This document shows, piece by piece, positions 1 to 7,841 of a stretch of DNA of 48,931 nt. Both the position numbers and the translations under genes were made by a program. Source of the DNA: Prevotellaceae bacterium UBA2744. GTDB lineage: Bacteria > Bacteroidota > Bacteroidia > Bacteroidales > Bacteroidaceae. Positions within the stretch are counted from its first letter, which is position 1; every line of letters starts with the position of its first letter. The stretch spans positions 75,788 through 124,718 of the forward strand of contig DEJQ01000022.1 in NCBI GenBank assembly GCA_002353575.1, given 5' to 3'. The notes beneath the pieces were generated by a model, which was not told where the DNA came from, ran no database searches, and worked only from the letters and a program-made list of their open reading frames with translations.

Positions 1-2285
1 ATAGGGGCGTGGATTGAAACACCATCCCTCAGCAGGTGGTAGGCAAAGAGAAAGCGTCGCCCCTTACATAGGGGCGTGGATTGAAACATGGTATCGGCTG
101 GACGTGAGCACATAACAAACGTGTCGCCCCTTACATAGGGGCGTGGATTGAAACACACCTTGATAATAATGAGTTTCCGGGATTATATGGTCGCCCCTTA
201 CATAGGGGCGTGGATTGAAACTGCGTACAGCTGCTGATGGCAGCCACCGCCTTCGGGTCGCCCCTTACATAGGGGCGTGGATTGAAACACTCCACACTTC
301 TTTCAACGATTCGCAGAGCGGTTGGTCGCCCCTTACATAGGGGCGTGGATTGAAACCGCAAATAAACAAATTAAATTAAAGAAAGTATGGTGTCGCCCCT
401 TACATAGGGGCGTGGATTGAAACTCGCTGATGATACCCTTGATGCGCCCGCCCTTTGCGTCGCCCCTTACATAGGGGCGTGGATTGAAACAGCATTGCTG
501 AATAAGTATTACAGCATTGTATGGGTCGCCCCTTACATAGGGGCGTGGATTGAAACCATTAGTTTCATTTTTTTAATCTTTATGAAAAATGTCGCCCCTT
601 ACATAGGGGCGTGGATTGAAACAAAAGTATGGGAGTAAAATTAGGCAAGGCGACCAGTCGCCCCTTACATAGGGGCGTGGATTGAAACATTAGGCTTAGA
701 TCCGAGTGGAGAATTTATGTTATGTCGCCCCTTACATAGGGGCGTGGATTGAAACTGATATACTGTTATAAGTCTTCCGTTTGTTGCCGTCGCCCCTTAC
801 ATAGGGGCGTGGATTGAAACCCTCTTATATGTACATCCGTAAGCACTGTGATTGGTCGCCCCTTACATAGGGGCGTGGATTGAAACTCAAAGGGAGTAAA
901 GCTTTGCCTGTTTCTGTTCATCGTCGCCCCTTACATAGGGGCGTGGATTGAAACTTCATTGGTGACGATTTGCCCGCCACCTTTATAAGGTCGCCCCTTA
1001 CATAGGGGCGTGGATTGAAACGTCGAAAACATCCACCAAAGGATTCTTCATTGGTGGTCGCCCCTTACATAGGGGCGTGGATTGAAACCGGTTCGCCGTG
1101 AATTGGTAGATCGGCGTCTGAAGTCGCCCCTTACATAGGGGCGTGGATTGAAACCTGGGTAAAAAGACGGTCAATAGAATTATACTCGGTCGCCCCTTAC
1201 ATAGGGGCGTGGATTGAAACCCTATATCCCTTTGCTTAATTTTGTAAATTGGGTCGCCCCTTACATAGGGGCGTGGATTGAAACCGACTTAGCAAACCAG
1301 CAATCTGTCCAGTTGCAGGCGTCGCCCCTTACATAGGGGCGTGGATTGAAACTTTGTATGATAAATTGGTTGCTGGTGATATAGAGTCGCCCCTTACATA
1401 GGGGCGTGGATTGAAACCTCTGCTTAATTTTGTTAATTGGTTTTTTGCGTGGTCGCCCCTTACATAGGGGCGTGGATTGAAACTGCCGTATTTGGACAGT
1501 ATAACCGTTTTGATTTGGTCGCCCCTTACATAGGGGCGTGGATTGAAACTGATGGCACGCTCAGTGCATTGATGATGCTGATTGTCGCCCCTTACATAGG
1601 GGCGTGGATTGAAACAATGAGTACCGGGCAGCATGTGCAGAAGCAGCTAGTCGCCCCTTACATAGGGGCGTGGATTGAAACAGGAACTCAAAGACGATCG
1701 CAACGCTATTCGCGAAGTCGCCCCTTACATAGGGGCGTGGATTGAAACAGGAACTCAAAGACGATCGCAACGCTATTCGCGAGTCGCCCCTTACATAGGG
1801 GCGTGGATTGAAACTTGATGCAGTCGATAACATATACCAACTGAACGCCATGTCGCCCCTTACATAGGGGCGTGGATTGAAACAAAAGATGACGCTTGTC
1901 GTAATAGTCCGAGACTGCGTCGCCCCTTACATAGGGGCGTGGATTGAAACCCTACTGTCAAAGATGTTGTTGACTCTTTTGACAAGTCGCCCCTTACATA
2001 GGGGCGTGGATTGAAACTAGCTAGTTTGTGTGTGGAAAAGACCAGCACATAGTCGCCCCTTACATAGGGGCGTGGATTGAAACAATGCTACTGGTACATC
2101 TCCGTTTAAATTCTCTGCCGTCGCCCCTTACATAGGGGCGTGGATTGAAACTCGGTGAAGGTGGTCGTGCTGCTGCCTATATTCGGTCGCCCCTTACATA
2201 GGGGCGTGGATTGAAACATCGGCGAGGACATCATAGACTGTGCGTAGAGAGACGTCGCCCCTTACATAGGGGCGTGGATTGAAAC
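1..2285 (+). CRISPR. Type I-C-like CRISPR array, 34 full repeats plus one partial
   Basis: A 32-nt repeat beginning GTCGCCCCTTACATAGGGG and ending CGTGGATTGAAAC recurs 34 times without a visible change, from 56-87 to 2254-2285; 1-20 is the 3' part of one more repeat cut by the window edge. The 34 spacers are 32-37 nt, mostly 34-35. The repeat folds as CGCCCC-loop-GGGGCG and ends in ATTGAAAC, as in subtype I-C repeats, so the crRNA strand is the given strand. Leader and newest spacers should lie off the left edge, with the oldest spacers near 2285. No cas gene is inside the window. Adjacent spacers 1682-1716 and 1749-1782 are the same sequence with a 1-nt length difference; spacers 955-989 and 1022-1056 dovetail by 10 nt; spacers 1221-1252 and 1418-1451 overlap with mismatches. 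Subtype is inferred from the repeat only. Confidence 0.98.
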
Positions 2286-2451
2286 AAATTGCCAACAGAA
2301 TGATAGAGGCAAGCGAAAATATATCGTTGAACATAAACTGACTGATGACTTCAGGGCTGAAAGATGGTGGCAGAGGAATTGGCGCAATCGCAGCATTATT
2401 CCTTGTGGCATAGGCGATATTCATCTTTTCAGATAATATATTTCCTATTCA

Positions 2452-2484
2452 TTTTGCGATAAGTAGGAATTTTTAGTACCTTCG
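2452..2484 (+). promoter_or_regulatory. Putative Bacteroidetes-type promoter
   Basis: TTTTG at 2452-2456 and TACCTTCG at 2477-2484 are spaced by 20 nt, matching the -33/-7 layout of the main Bacteroidetes sigma factor with C instead of T in the -7 box. The same -7 variant precedes tRNA-Arg in this window. Transcription would run into the AT-rich stretch that holds the 22-residue peptide frame. Confidence 0.4.
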
Positions 2485-2567
2485 CGACCGAGGTCGTCAC
2501 AAGAAATGTCATCAATGCTATAAAAAAGTAGCATGAAAGAATATTTACCAACAAAACTTATAAATCT

Positions 2568-2636
2568 ATGTCGTTTATAACTGCCATAATACTTATCTGC
2601 TGCATCTATTTCTATATTCATAGGATGGAGAAGTAA
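2568..2636 (+). CDS. Possible 22-residue single-pass membrane peptide
   Basis: An ATG opens a 22-codon frame starting MSFITAIILICC and ending YIHRMEK before TAA. About 16 hydrophobic residues are followed by a basic tail, the layout of a small single-pass membrane peptide with a cytoplasmic C-terminus. A promoter-like TACCTTCG box lies about 85 nt upstream. I recognise no family. The frame is short enough to arise by chance in AT-rich DNA, so this is a candidate only; conservation of the peptide in related genomes would decide. Confidence 0.25.
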   Translation: MSFITAIILICCIYFYIHRMEK

Positions 2637-2754
2637 AATGTCTGATGTATGCTAATAGTAAAACAGAATGTTGCTTTTAAAGAGTCTGGTGCATTATTAA
2701 AGTGAAAAATAAATATAAGCATTAACTTTGCCATCGAAAGATGATAAGATATGG

Positions 2755-2928
2755 TTAAACGTAGAGTTTAGATGACACCGAGTTCATAACCACATAATCC
2801 TTTGCAATTTCATCAGTAACTTTATCATGGAACTGAAAGCGTTCCGTGAAGTAACTCTGGCGAATCAGTAAGAGAAAATAGCGTACATTTTTTGCTGAAT
2901 TCAAAATTATGTGTTCCTTTGCAGGGAA
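2755..2928 (-). pseudogene. Decayed coding fragment without start codon
   Basis: On the minus strand 57 codons stay open between two TAA stops, with no start codon except an internal Met near the end. The translation has the mixed composition of a real protein (for example the stretch YFTERFQFHDKVTDEIAKDY) rather than the low-complexity look of a chance frame. It ends 20 nt before the regulator start and is read away from it. I do not recognise the family. Most likely the C-terminal remnant of a lost gene; it may also be a chance open frame. Confidence 0.25.
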
Positions 2929-2948
2929 TTAGCTTTGAAGAAAGAAAA

Positions 2949-4463
2949 ATGGCACGATTTTTCGGATTTTGGACTCTTCTGATTTTCATAGTGCTTTGTT
3001 TGGGATGTAAAAGGCAGACAAGGCATTATGTGATAGGTGTTTCGCAGTGTTCCGCTGATATATGGCGCGAGAAGCAGAATGCGGAACTGCGTATGGGGAC
3101 TTACTTCCAGGATGGGGTGGAACTGCGTTTTGCAGCTGCCTATGATAGTGACGAGCGACAAGTGGAACAGATTGACAGTCTTGTAAATATTGGTATCGAC
3201 TTGTTGATTGTGGCTCCGAATCAGGTGCAGACTATTTCGCCTGCTATCGACAGGGCGTACGAACAGGGTATTCCGGTCATCGTGTTCGAAAGGAAGACTA
3301 ATTCGCAGAAGTTCACGGCATTCATGAGTGCCGACAATTATGAGATGGGGCGACAGATGGGCGATTATATTGGCAAACGGCTTGGAGGCAGGGGGCAGGT
3401 GCTGGAGGTGATGGGACTGAAGGGTTCGTCGCCTGCAATCGAACGCCATAACGGGTTCGCGGATGCGCTGAAGCAGTATGACGGCATAAAGATCGTGGAG
3501 ACTCTGCAGGGCGACTGGACTGAGCAGACTGCATATAACATAGTGCGCGAGTGGAAGGAGAAGAATGAGGGGGAGCGCATCGACCTGGTGTTCGGCATGA
3601 ACGACCGTTCGGCTACTGGTGCCAGGCGCGCCATGATGGAGATGGGCGATTCGGCTGTGCTTTATTGTGGTATCGACGGTCTGCCGGGCGAGAACGGTGG
3701 CATTAGACTGGTGCGCGATTCGATTCTGGACGCTTCGTTCATCTATCCGACCTATGGGGACAGTCTGTTGCAACTGGCTGTCGATATTCTGGACGGGAAG
3801 CCGTATAAGAAGGAGGTGAAGATGATGTCGGCTATGGTGACACACGACAATGCCCGAGTGTTGCTGATACAGACGGACGAGACGCTGAGACAGGTGGCAA
3901 GACTGGACGAGTTGCATGAGAAGGTGAATTCGTATATGCAGCAGCTGCATAACCAGCGTACGATAAACTGGCTGACATGGGGCGTGGTAGTACTGCTCGT
4001 GACGGTGATTATCCTGCTATACTTGTACCGCACGGGTAAGATAATGATGCGCAGGGAGAGAATGGTGAATACGCTGTGGAATCTGAATGCTGAGGATATA
4101 CAGACAAGCAAGGGCAATGGGGAACAGAAGTCAATGGAAGAAGCACAGACGTCGCTGTTCGTGAGCCGGTTCAAGAGTGTGGTGGAGGCCAGGCTGGACG
4201 ACTGCAATCTGTCGGTCGAGGACTTGGCTTCGGATATGAATCTGAGCCGTGTACAGCTGTACAGGAAGGTGAAGGCGGTGACGGGTGCCTCGCCTGTGGA
4301 GCTGTTGAGGGCTGCACGGCTGAACAAGGCGTATAAACTGTTGCTCACGACGGATAAGAGCGTGAGCGAGATTTCGTATATGGTGGGATTTACGGCTCCG
4401 TCGTACTTCACAAAATGTTTTAAGGAAGAATATGGTGTGCTGCCCGGAGATGTGCGAAATTAG
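2949..4463 (+). CDS. Membrane-spanning sugar-sensing AraC-family regulator of the fructan locus
   Basis: A 504-residue one-component regulator. Residues 1-20 form a hydrophobic leader ending LCLGC, which could be a lipobox or an uncleaved anchor. Residues about 25-320 resemble a LacI/ribose-binding-type periplasmic sugar-binding domain (YVIGVSQ at the start; GIDLLIVAPNQ; GIPVIVFER; VFGMNDRSATGARRAM; YCGIDGLPG). Residues 340-361 are a strong membrane segment followed by basic residues. The last ~95 residues are an AraC-type double helix-turn-helix (LSVEDLASDMNLSRVQLYRK, then SVSEISYMVGF). Bacteroides fructan loci use a hybrid two-component protein with the same two ends (BT1754, a fructose sensor), but here no histidine kinase or receiver lies between. 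It probably senses periplasmic fructose and activates the susC operon. The ATG at 2949 is preferred over one 57 nt upstream because the hydrophobic leader starts there. Confidence 0.88.
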   Translation: MARFFGFWTLLIFIVLCLGCKRQTRHYVIGVSQCSADIWREKQNAELRMGTYFQDGVELRFAAAYDSDERQVEQIDSLVNIGIDLLIVAPNQVQTISPAIDRAYEQGIPVIVFERKTNSQKFTAFMSADNYEMGRQMGDYIGKRLGGRGQVLEVMGLKGSSPAIERHNGFADALKQYDGIKIVETLQGDWTEQTAYNIVREWKEKNEGERIDLVFGMNDRSATGARRAMMEMGDSAVLYCGIDGLPGENGGIRLVRDSILDASFIYPTYGDSLLQLAVDILDGKPYKKEVKMMSAMVTHDNARVLLIQTDETLRQVARLDELHEKVNSYMQQLHNQRTINWLTWGVVVLLVTVIILLYLYRTGKIMMRRERMVNTLWNLNAEDIQTSKGNGEQKSMEEAQTSLFVSRFKSVVEARLDDCNLSVEDLASDMNLSRVQLYRKVKAVTGASPVELLRAARLNKAYKLLLTTDKSVSEISYMVGFTAPSYFTKCFKEEYGVLPGDVRN

Positions 4464-4498
4464 CAGATGAAATGGCGCTTTTTTAGTTCTATAGTGTT

Positions 4499-4538
4499 AT
4501 AGCAGGGAAGAAAAAATCGTTCATTCTCTGCTATTTTT
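4499..4538 (+). terminator. Rho-independent terminator after the regulator
   Basis: ATAGCAGGGAA pairs over 11 positions (one G-T) with TTCTCTGCTAT, followed directly by a T run. It separates the regulator transcript from the susC operon. Confidence 0.75.
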
Positions 4539-4602
4539 GTTTCATGTACGATTTTTTTTACTATTTGTAACATCTGTTAAAGTATGTGCCGTCGGTGACG
4601 GA

Positions 4603-4610
4603 TAATTTTG
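4603..4610 (+). promoter_or_regulatory. Putative -7 box of the susC operon promoter
   Basis: TAATTTTG matches the Bacteroidetes -7 consensus and lies 66 nt before the susC start codon. No good -33 TTTG is placed 19-22 nt upstream, as expected for a promoter needing an activator such as the adjacent AraC-type regulator. The operator itself cannot be defined from one sequence. Confidence 0.5.
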
Positions 4611-4675
4611 CAGCGTGTAAAAATTCTTTTTTACTAACCAATTATTTTTATTACTAACCATTAACAGAAAAGCAA

Positions 4676-7600
4676 ATGAGACACATGAAACGATTTTTTC
4701 TGAGTTCCCTGGCGCTTTTGTTGTGTAATATAATGTATGCGCAACAGAAGATAACGGGTAATGTGGCAGAGGCATCGGGCGAACCGCTGATTGGTGCTGC
4801 TGTCATGGAAAAGGGTACATCGAACGGTGTGATTACCGACATGGATGGTAACTTCACGCTGACGGTGGCAGCTGGCAAGACTCTCGTCTTCAGCTACATG
4901 GGATTCCAGACGCAGGAGCTGCCTGCAAAGGACGGAATGAAGGTGGTGATGAAGGACGACTCGAACGAACTGAGCGACGTGGTGGTGACAGGTTATACCG
5001 TGCAGCGCAAGGTGGACCTGACCGGTGCTATCTCGACAGTGAACGTTGACGAGCTTGCCAAGCAGAACGAGAACAACCCAATTAAGGCTATGCAGGGCAG
5101 GGTGCCCGGCATGAACATCAGTGCCGACGGTTCACCATCGGGTAGTGCTATGGTGAGAATCCGTGGTGTGGGAACAATGAACAATAACGACCCGCTCTAT
5201 ATCATCGACGGTGTGCCGACCAAGGCTGGTATGCACGAGCTGAACGGCAACGACATCGAGTCGATACAGGTACTGAAGGATGCTGCTTCTGCTTCTATCT
5301 ATGGTAGCCGTGCTGCAAACGGTGTGATTATTATTACTACCAAGAAAGGAAAGGAAGGCAAGGTGAAGGTGGATTTCGACGCGAGTGTGTCGGTGCAGAA
5401 TTATGTACACAAGATGGATGTGATGAATGCCGAGGAGTTCGGCCGCACTATGTGGCAGGCATTCGTAAACGATGGTCTTAACCCAAACAATAATGGTCTG
5501 GGATATAAATATGACTGGGGGTACAATCAGCAGAATGTACCTGTGTTGAATAAGATGACGGTGAGCAAGTATCTGGATGCTAACGGTACGACTTCGGCAA
5601 GTGATACGGACTGGTTCAAGGAAACTACACGCACAGGTGTAATCCAGCAGTATAATGTGTCGCTGAGCAACGGCGGCGAACGCGGTTCGTCGTTCTTTTC
5701 TGTAGGCTACTACAAGAACAATGGTATCATAAAGGAGAGTGACTTCAATCGTATCTCAGGTCGTATGAATTCTGAATATAAGCTGATTAAGGTGAACGAC
5801 AGAAATATCGTGACTATCGGTGAGCATTTCACTCTGAACCGCACAAGCGAAGTGCAGGCTCCGAGAGATTTCCTGCAGAATGTGCTGCAGTTCAACCCGT
5901 CGCTGCCTGTATATACGAAGGACGGTGAGTTTGCCGGTCCTGTAGGTGGTTATCCTGACCGTGAGAACCCTCTGGCACGACTGACTCGTAATGCTGACAA
6001 CAGATACACATACTGGCGTATGTTCGGTGATGCTTATATCAACATTAACCCTGTGAAGAACCTGAACCTGAAGTCAACCTTCGGCCTGGACTATTCGCAG
6101 AAGTCGATGAGAGAATTCACATATCCTATTACAGAGGGTACTGTGGCAAACAGCACCAACGCAGTGAAGGCACAGCAGGAGCACTGGACCAAGTGGATGT
6201 GGAATGCCATAGCTACTTATAATCTGGAGGCTGGCAAGCACAGGGGCGATGCTCTACTCGGTATAGAGTTGAACCGTGAGGATGACATGAGCTTCAGCGG
6301 CAAGCGATACGACTATGTGCGTCTGGACAAGAACTACATGTGGCCTAATGCCGGAGTAGGAGAGTCGGAGGCTAAGGGATATGGCGAAGGATATACTCTG
6401 GTTTCGTTTTTCGGAAAACTGAACTATACGTTCGATGACAAGTATATTGCCAGCTTTACGCTGCGCCATGACGGTTCGAGCCGATTCGGTAAGAATAATC
6501 GCTACGGTAATTTCCCTTCAGTCAGTGCCGGTTGGCGTATTAACCAGGAGAACTTCATGAAGGATATATCTTGGATTGACAATCTGAAGGTGAGAGCATC
6601 ATGGGGACAGACTGGTAACCAGGAAATTTCCAATTTGGCACGCTACACTCTCTATGTGAGTGACTATGGTGAGGCTGGATTCGGCGGTCAGAGCTATGGG
6701 ACAAGCTACGACATAGCCGGTACGGGCGGCGGACAGATTCTGCCTTCAGGATTCAAGCGCAGTCAGCTGGGCAATGATGACCTGAAGTGGGAGACTACGA
6801 CTCAGACCAACCTCGGTTTCGACTTCGGCTTCTTCCGCAATGCTCTGTACGGTTCGTTTGAATGGTATTATAAGAAAACTAAGGATATCCTTGTGAATAT
6901 GCCAAGCATCGGTGTGATGGGTGAAGGTACGAACCAGTATGTGAATGCGGGTGAGATGCTGAACAAGGGTATTGAATTCAACCTGGGTTACCGTGGTAAG
7001 GCAGGCGACTTCAACTATGACTTCGCAGGTAACATAGGTACATATAGAAATAAGATTACAAAACTGCCTGAGACTATCGCTGCAAGAGGTACATTCGGCG
7101 GAAACGGTGTGGAGAGTGTAGTAGGACACCCGATGGGTGCTCAGGTAGGATATGTGTTTGACGGTATATTCAAGAGTCAGGAAGAAGTAGATAACCACGC
7201 TACTCAGCAGGGAGCTCAGGTAGGCCGTATGCGCTGGAAAGATCTGAACGGTGACGGCATGATTACGGAGAAAGACCAGACTTGGATATACAATCCTGTA
7301 CCTAACTTCACATGGGGTCTTAATATCTATCTGCAGTGGAAGAGCTTCGACCTGACTATGTTCTGGCAGGGAGTTGCGGGTGTTGATGTGATAACTGACC
7401 TGAAAAAGGAAACAGACCTGTGGGCTGGCGTAAATGTAGCGAACCTGAACAAAGGACGCCGTCTGCTTGATGCGTGGAGTCCGACAAATCCGAATTCTAC
7501 TATCCCGGCCGTAAGTACTCAGGACATAAACAATGAAATCCGAGTTTCGAGCTATTACGTAGAGAACGGTTCGTATGCAAAACTGCGTACGCTGCAGTTA

Positions 7601-7783
7601 GGCTACAACTTCTCGAAGAATGTGTGCGAGAAACTGTGTATGTCGCGCCTGCGCGTGTATGTTTCAGCACAGAACCTGCTGACTATAAAGAGTAAGAAGT
7701 TTACGGGAGTGGATCCAGAGAATGCCAACTTCGGTTATCCTATTCCTCTTAATGTTACATTCGGTCTGAACGTATCGTTCTGA
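4676..7783 (+). CDS. SusC/RagA-family TonB-dependent outer-membrane fructan transporter
   Basis: A 1035-residue outer-membrane barrel that imports oligosaccharides using energy from TonB. A signal peptide ends near MYA-QQ. Residues about 24-100 are the CarboxypepD_reg-like domain (KITGNVAEASGEPLIGAAV, later VFSYMGFQTQEL). A TonB-box-like LSDVVVTGY follows, then the plug (NPIKAMQGRVPGM; VRIRGVG; PLYIIDGVP; SIYGSRAANGVIIITTKKG) and a long beta barrel ending in NVTFGLNVSF with the terminal Phe usual for barrel insertion. Length and motif order are those of full-length SusC proteins. A second ATG nine bases in (MKRFFLSS) could also be the start. It precedes susD and the GH32 genes, so the substrate is inferred to be levan- or inulin-type fructan. 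Confidence 0.96.
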   Translation: MRHMKRFFLSSLALLLCNIMYAQQKITGNVAEASGEPLIGAAVMEKGTSNGVITDMDGNFTLTVAAGKTLVFSYMGFQTQELPAKDGMKVVMKDDSNELSDVVVTGYTVQRKVDLTGAISTVNVDELAKQNENNPIKAMQGRVPGMNISADGSPSGSAMVRIRGVGTMNNNDPLYIIDGVPTKAGMHELNGNDIESIQVLKDAASASIYGSRAANGVIIITTKKGKEGKVKVDFDASVSVQNYVHKMDVMNAEEFGRTMWQAFVNDGLNPNNNGLGYKYDWGYNQQNVPVLNKMTVSKYLDANGTTSASDTDWFKETTRTGVIQQYNVSLSNGGERGSSFFSVGYYKNNGIIKESDFNRISGRMNSEYKLIKVNDRNIVTIGEHFTLNRTSEVQAPRDFLQNVLQFNPSLPVYTKDGEFAGPVGGYPDRENPLARLTRNADNRYTYWRMFGDAYININPVKNLNLKSTFGLDYSQKSMREFTYPITEGTVANSTNAVKAQQEHWTKWMWNAIATYNLEAGKHRGDALLGIELNREDDMSFSGKRYDYVRLDKNYMWPNAGVGESEAKGYGEGYTLVSFFGKLNYTFDDKYIASFTLRHDGSSRFGKNNRYGNFPSVSAGWRINQENFMKDISWIDNLKVRASWGQTGNQEISNLARYTLYVSDYGEAGFGGQSYGTSYDIAGTGGGQILPSGFKRSQLGNDDLKWETTTQTNLGFDFGFFRNALYGSFEWYYKKTKDILVNMPSIGVMGEGTNQYVNAGEMLNKGIEFNLGYRGKAGDFNYDFAGNIGTYRNKITKLPETIAARGTFGGNGVESVVGHPMGAQVGYVFDGIFKSQEEVDNHATQQGAQVGRMRWKDLNGDGMITEKDQTWIYNPVPNFTWGLNIYLQWKSFDLTMFWQGVAGVDVITDLKKETDLWAGVNVANLNKGRRLLDAWSPTNPNSTIPAVSTQDINNEIRVSSYYVENGSYAKLRTLQLGYNFSKNVCEKLCMSRLRVYVSAQNLLTIKSKKFTGVDPENANFGYPIPLNVTFGLNVSF

Positions 7784-7841
7784 TGAAACAATGTAAGAGA
7801 TGATAAAAATGAAATTCAGAGAATTTTAAACACAGAAAAAG

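Larger units (their letters stand above)
2286..2948. other. Gene-poor region between CRISPR array and fructan regulator
   Basis: About 660 nt without a normal-sized gene. Just after the last repeat, 2286-2424 gives two short open stretches in the same plus frame broken by a TGA, and a minus-strand reading frame of about 46 codons that then runs into the repeats; these may be residues of a decayed gene. Further right are a promoter-like pair, a 22-residue membrane-peptide reading frame and a 57-codon minus-strand open stretch without a start codon, each listed separately. A -7-like TAACTTTG lies at 2723-2730 and could drive the regulator downstream, although its -33 element is poor. No inverted repeats typical of an insertion sequence were seen. 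Confidence 0.6.

Noticed and set aside
131..2424. Several open frames of 60-100 codons inside the array, on both strands (repeating peptides such as VAPYIGAWIET and FNPRPYVRGD)
   Set aside because: They are translations of the CRISPR repeat itself; the periodic peptide follows the repeat-spacer spacing and no gene is implied.
2907..3950. Long minus-strand open frame opposite the regulator
   Set aside because: It lies antisense to a gene with clear domains, has no family features, and arises from codon bias of the opposite strand.
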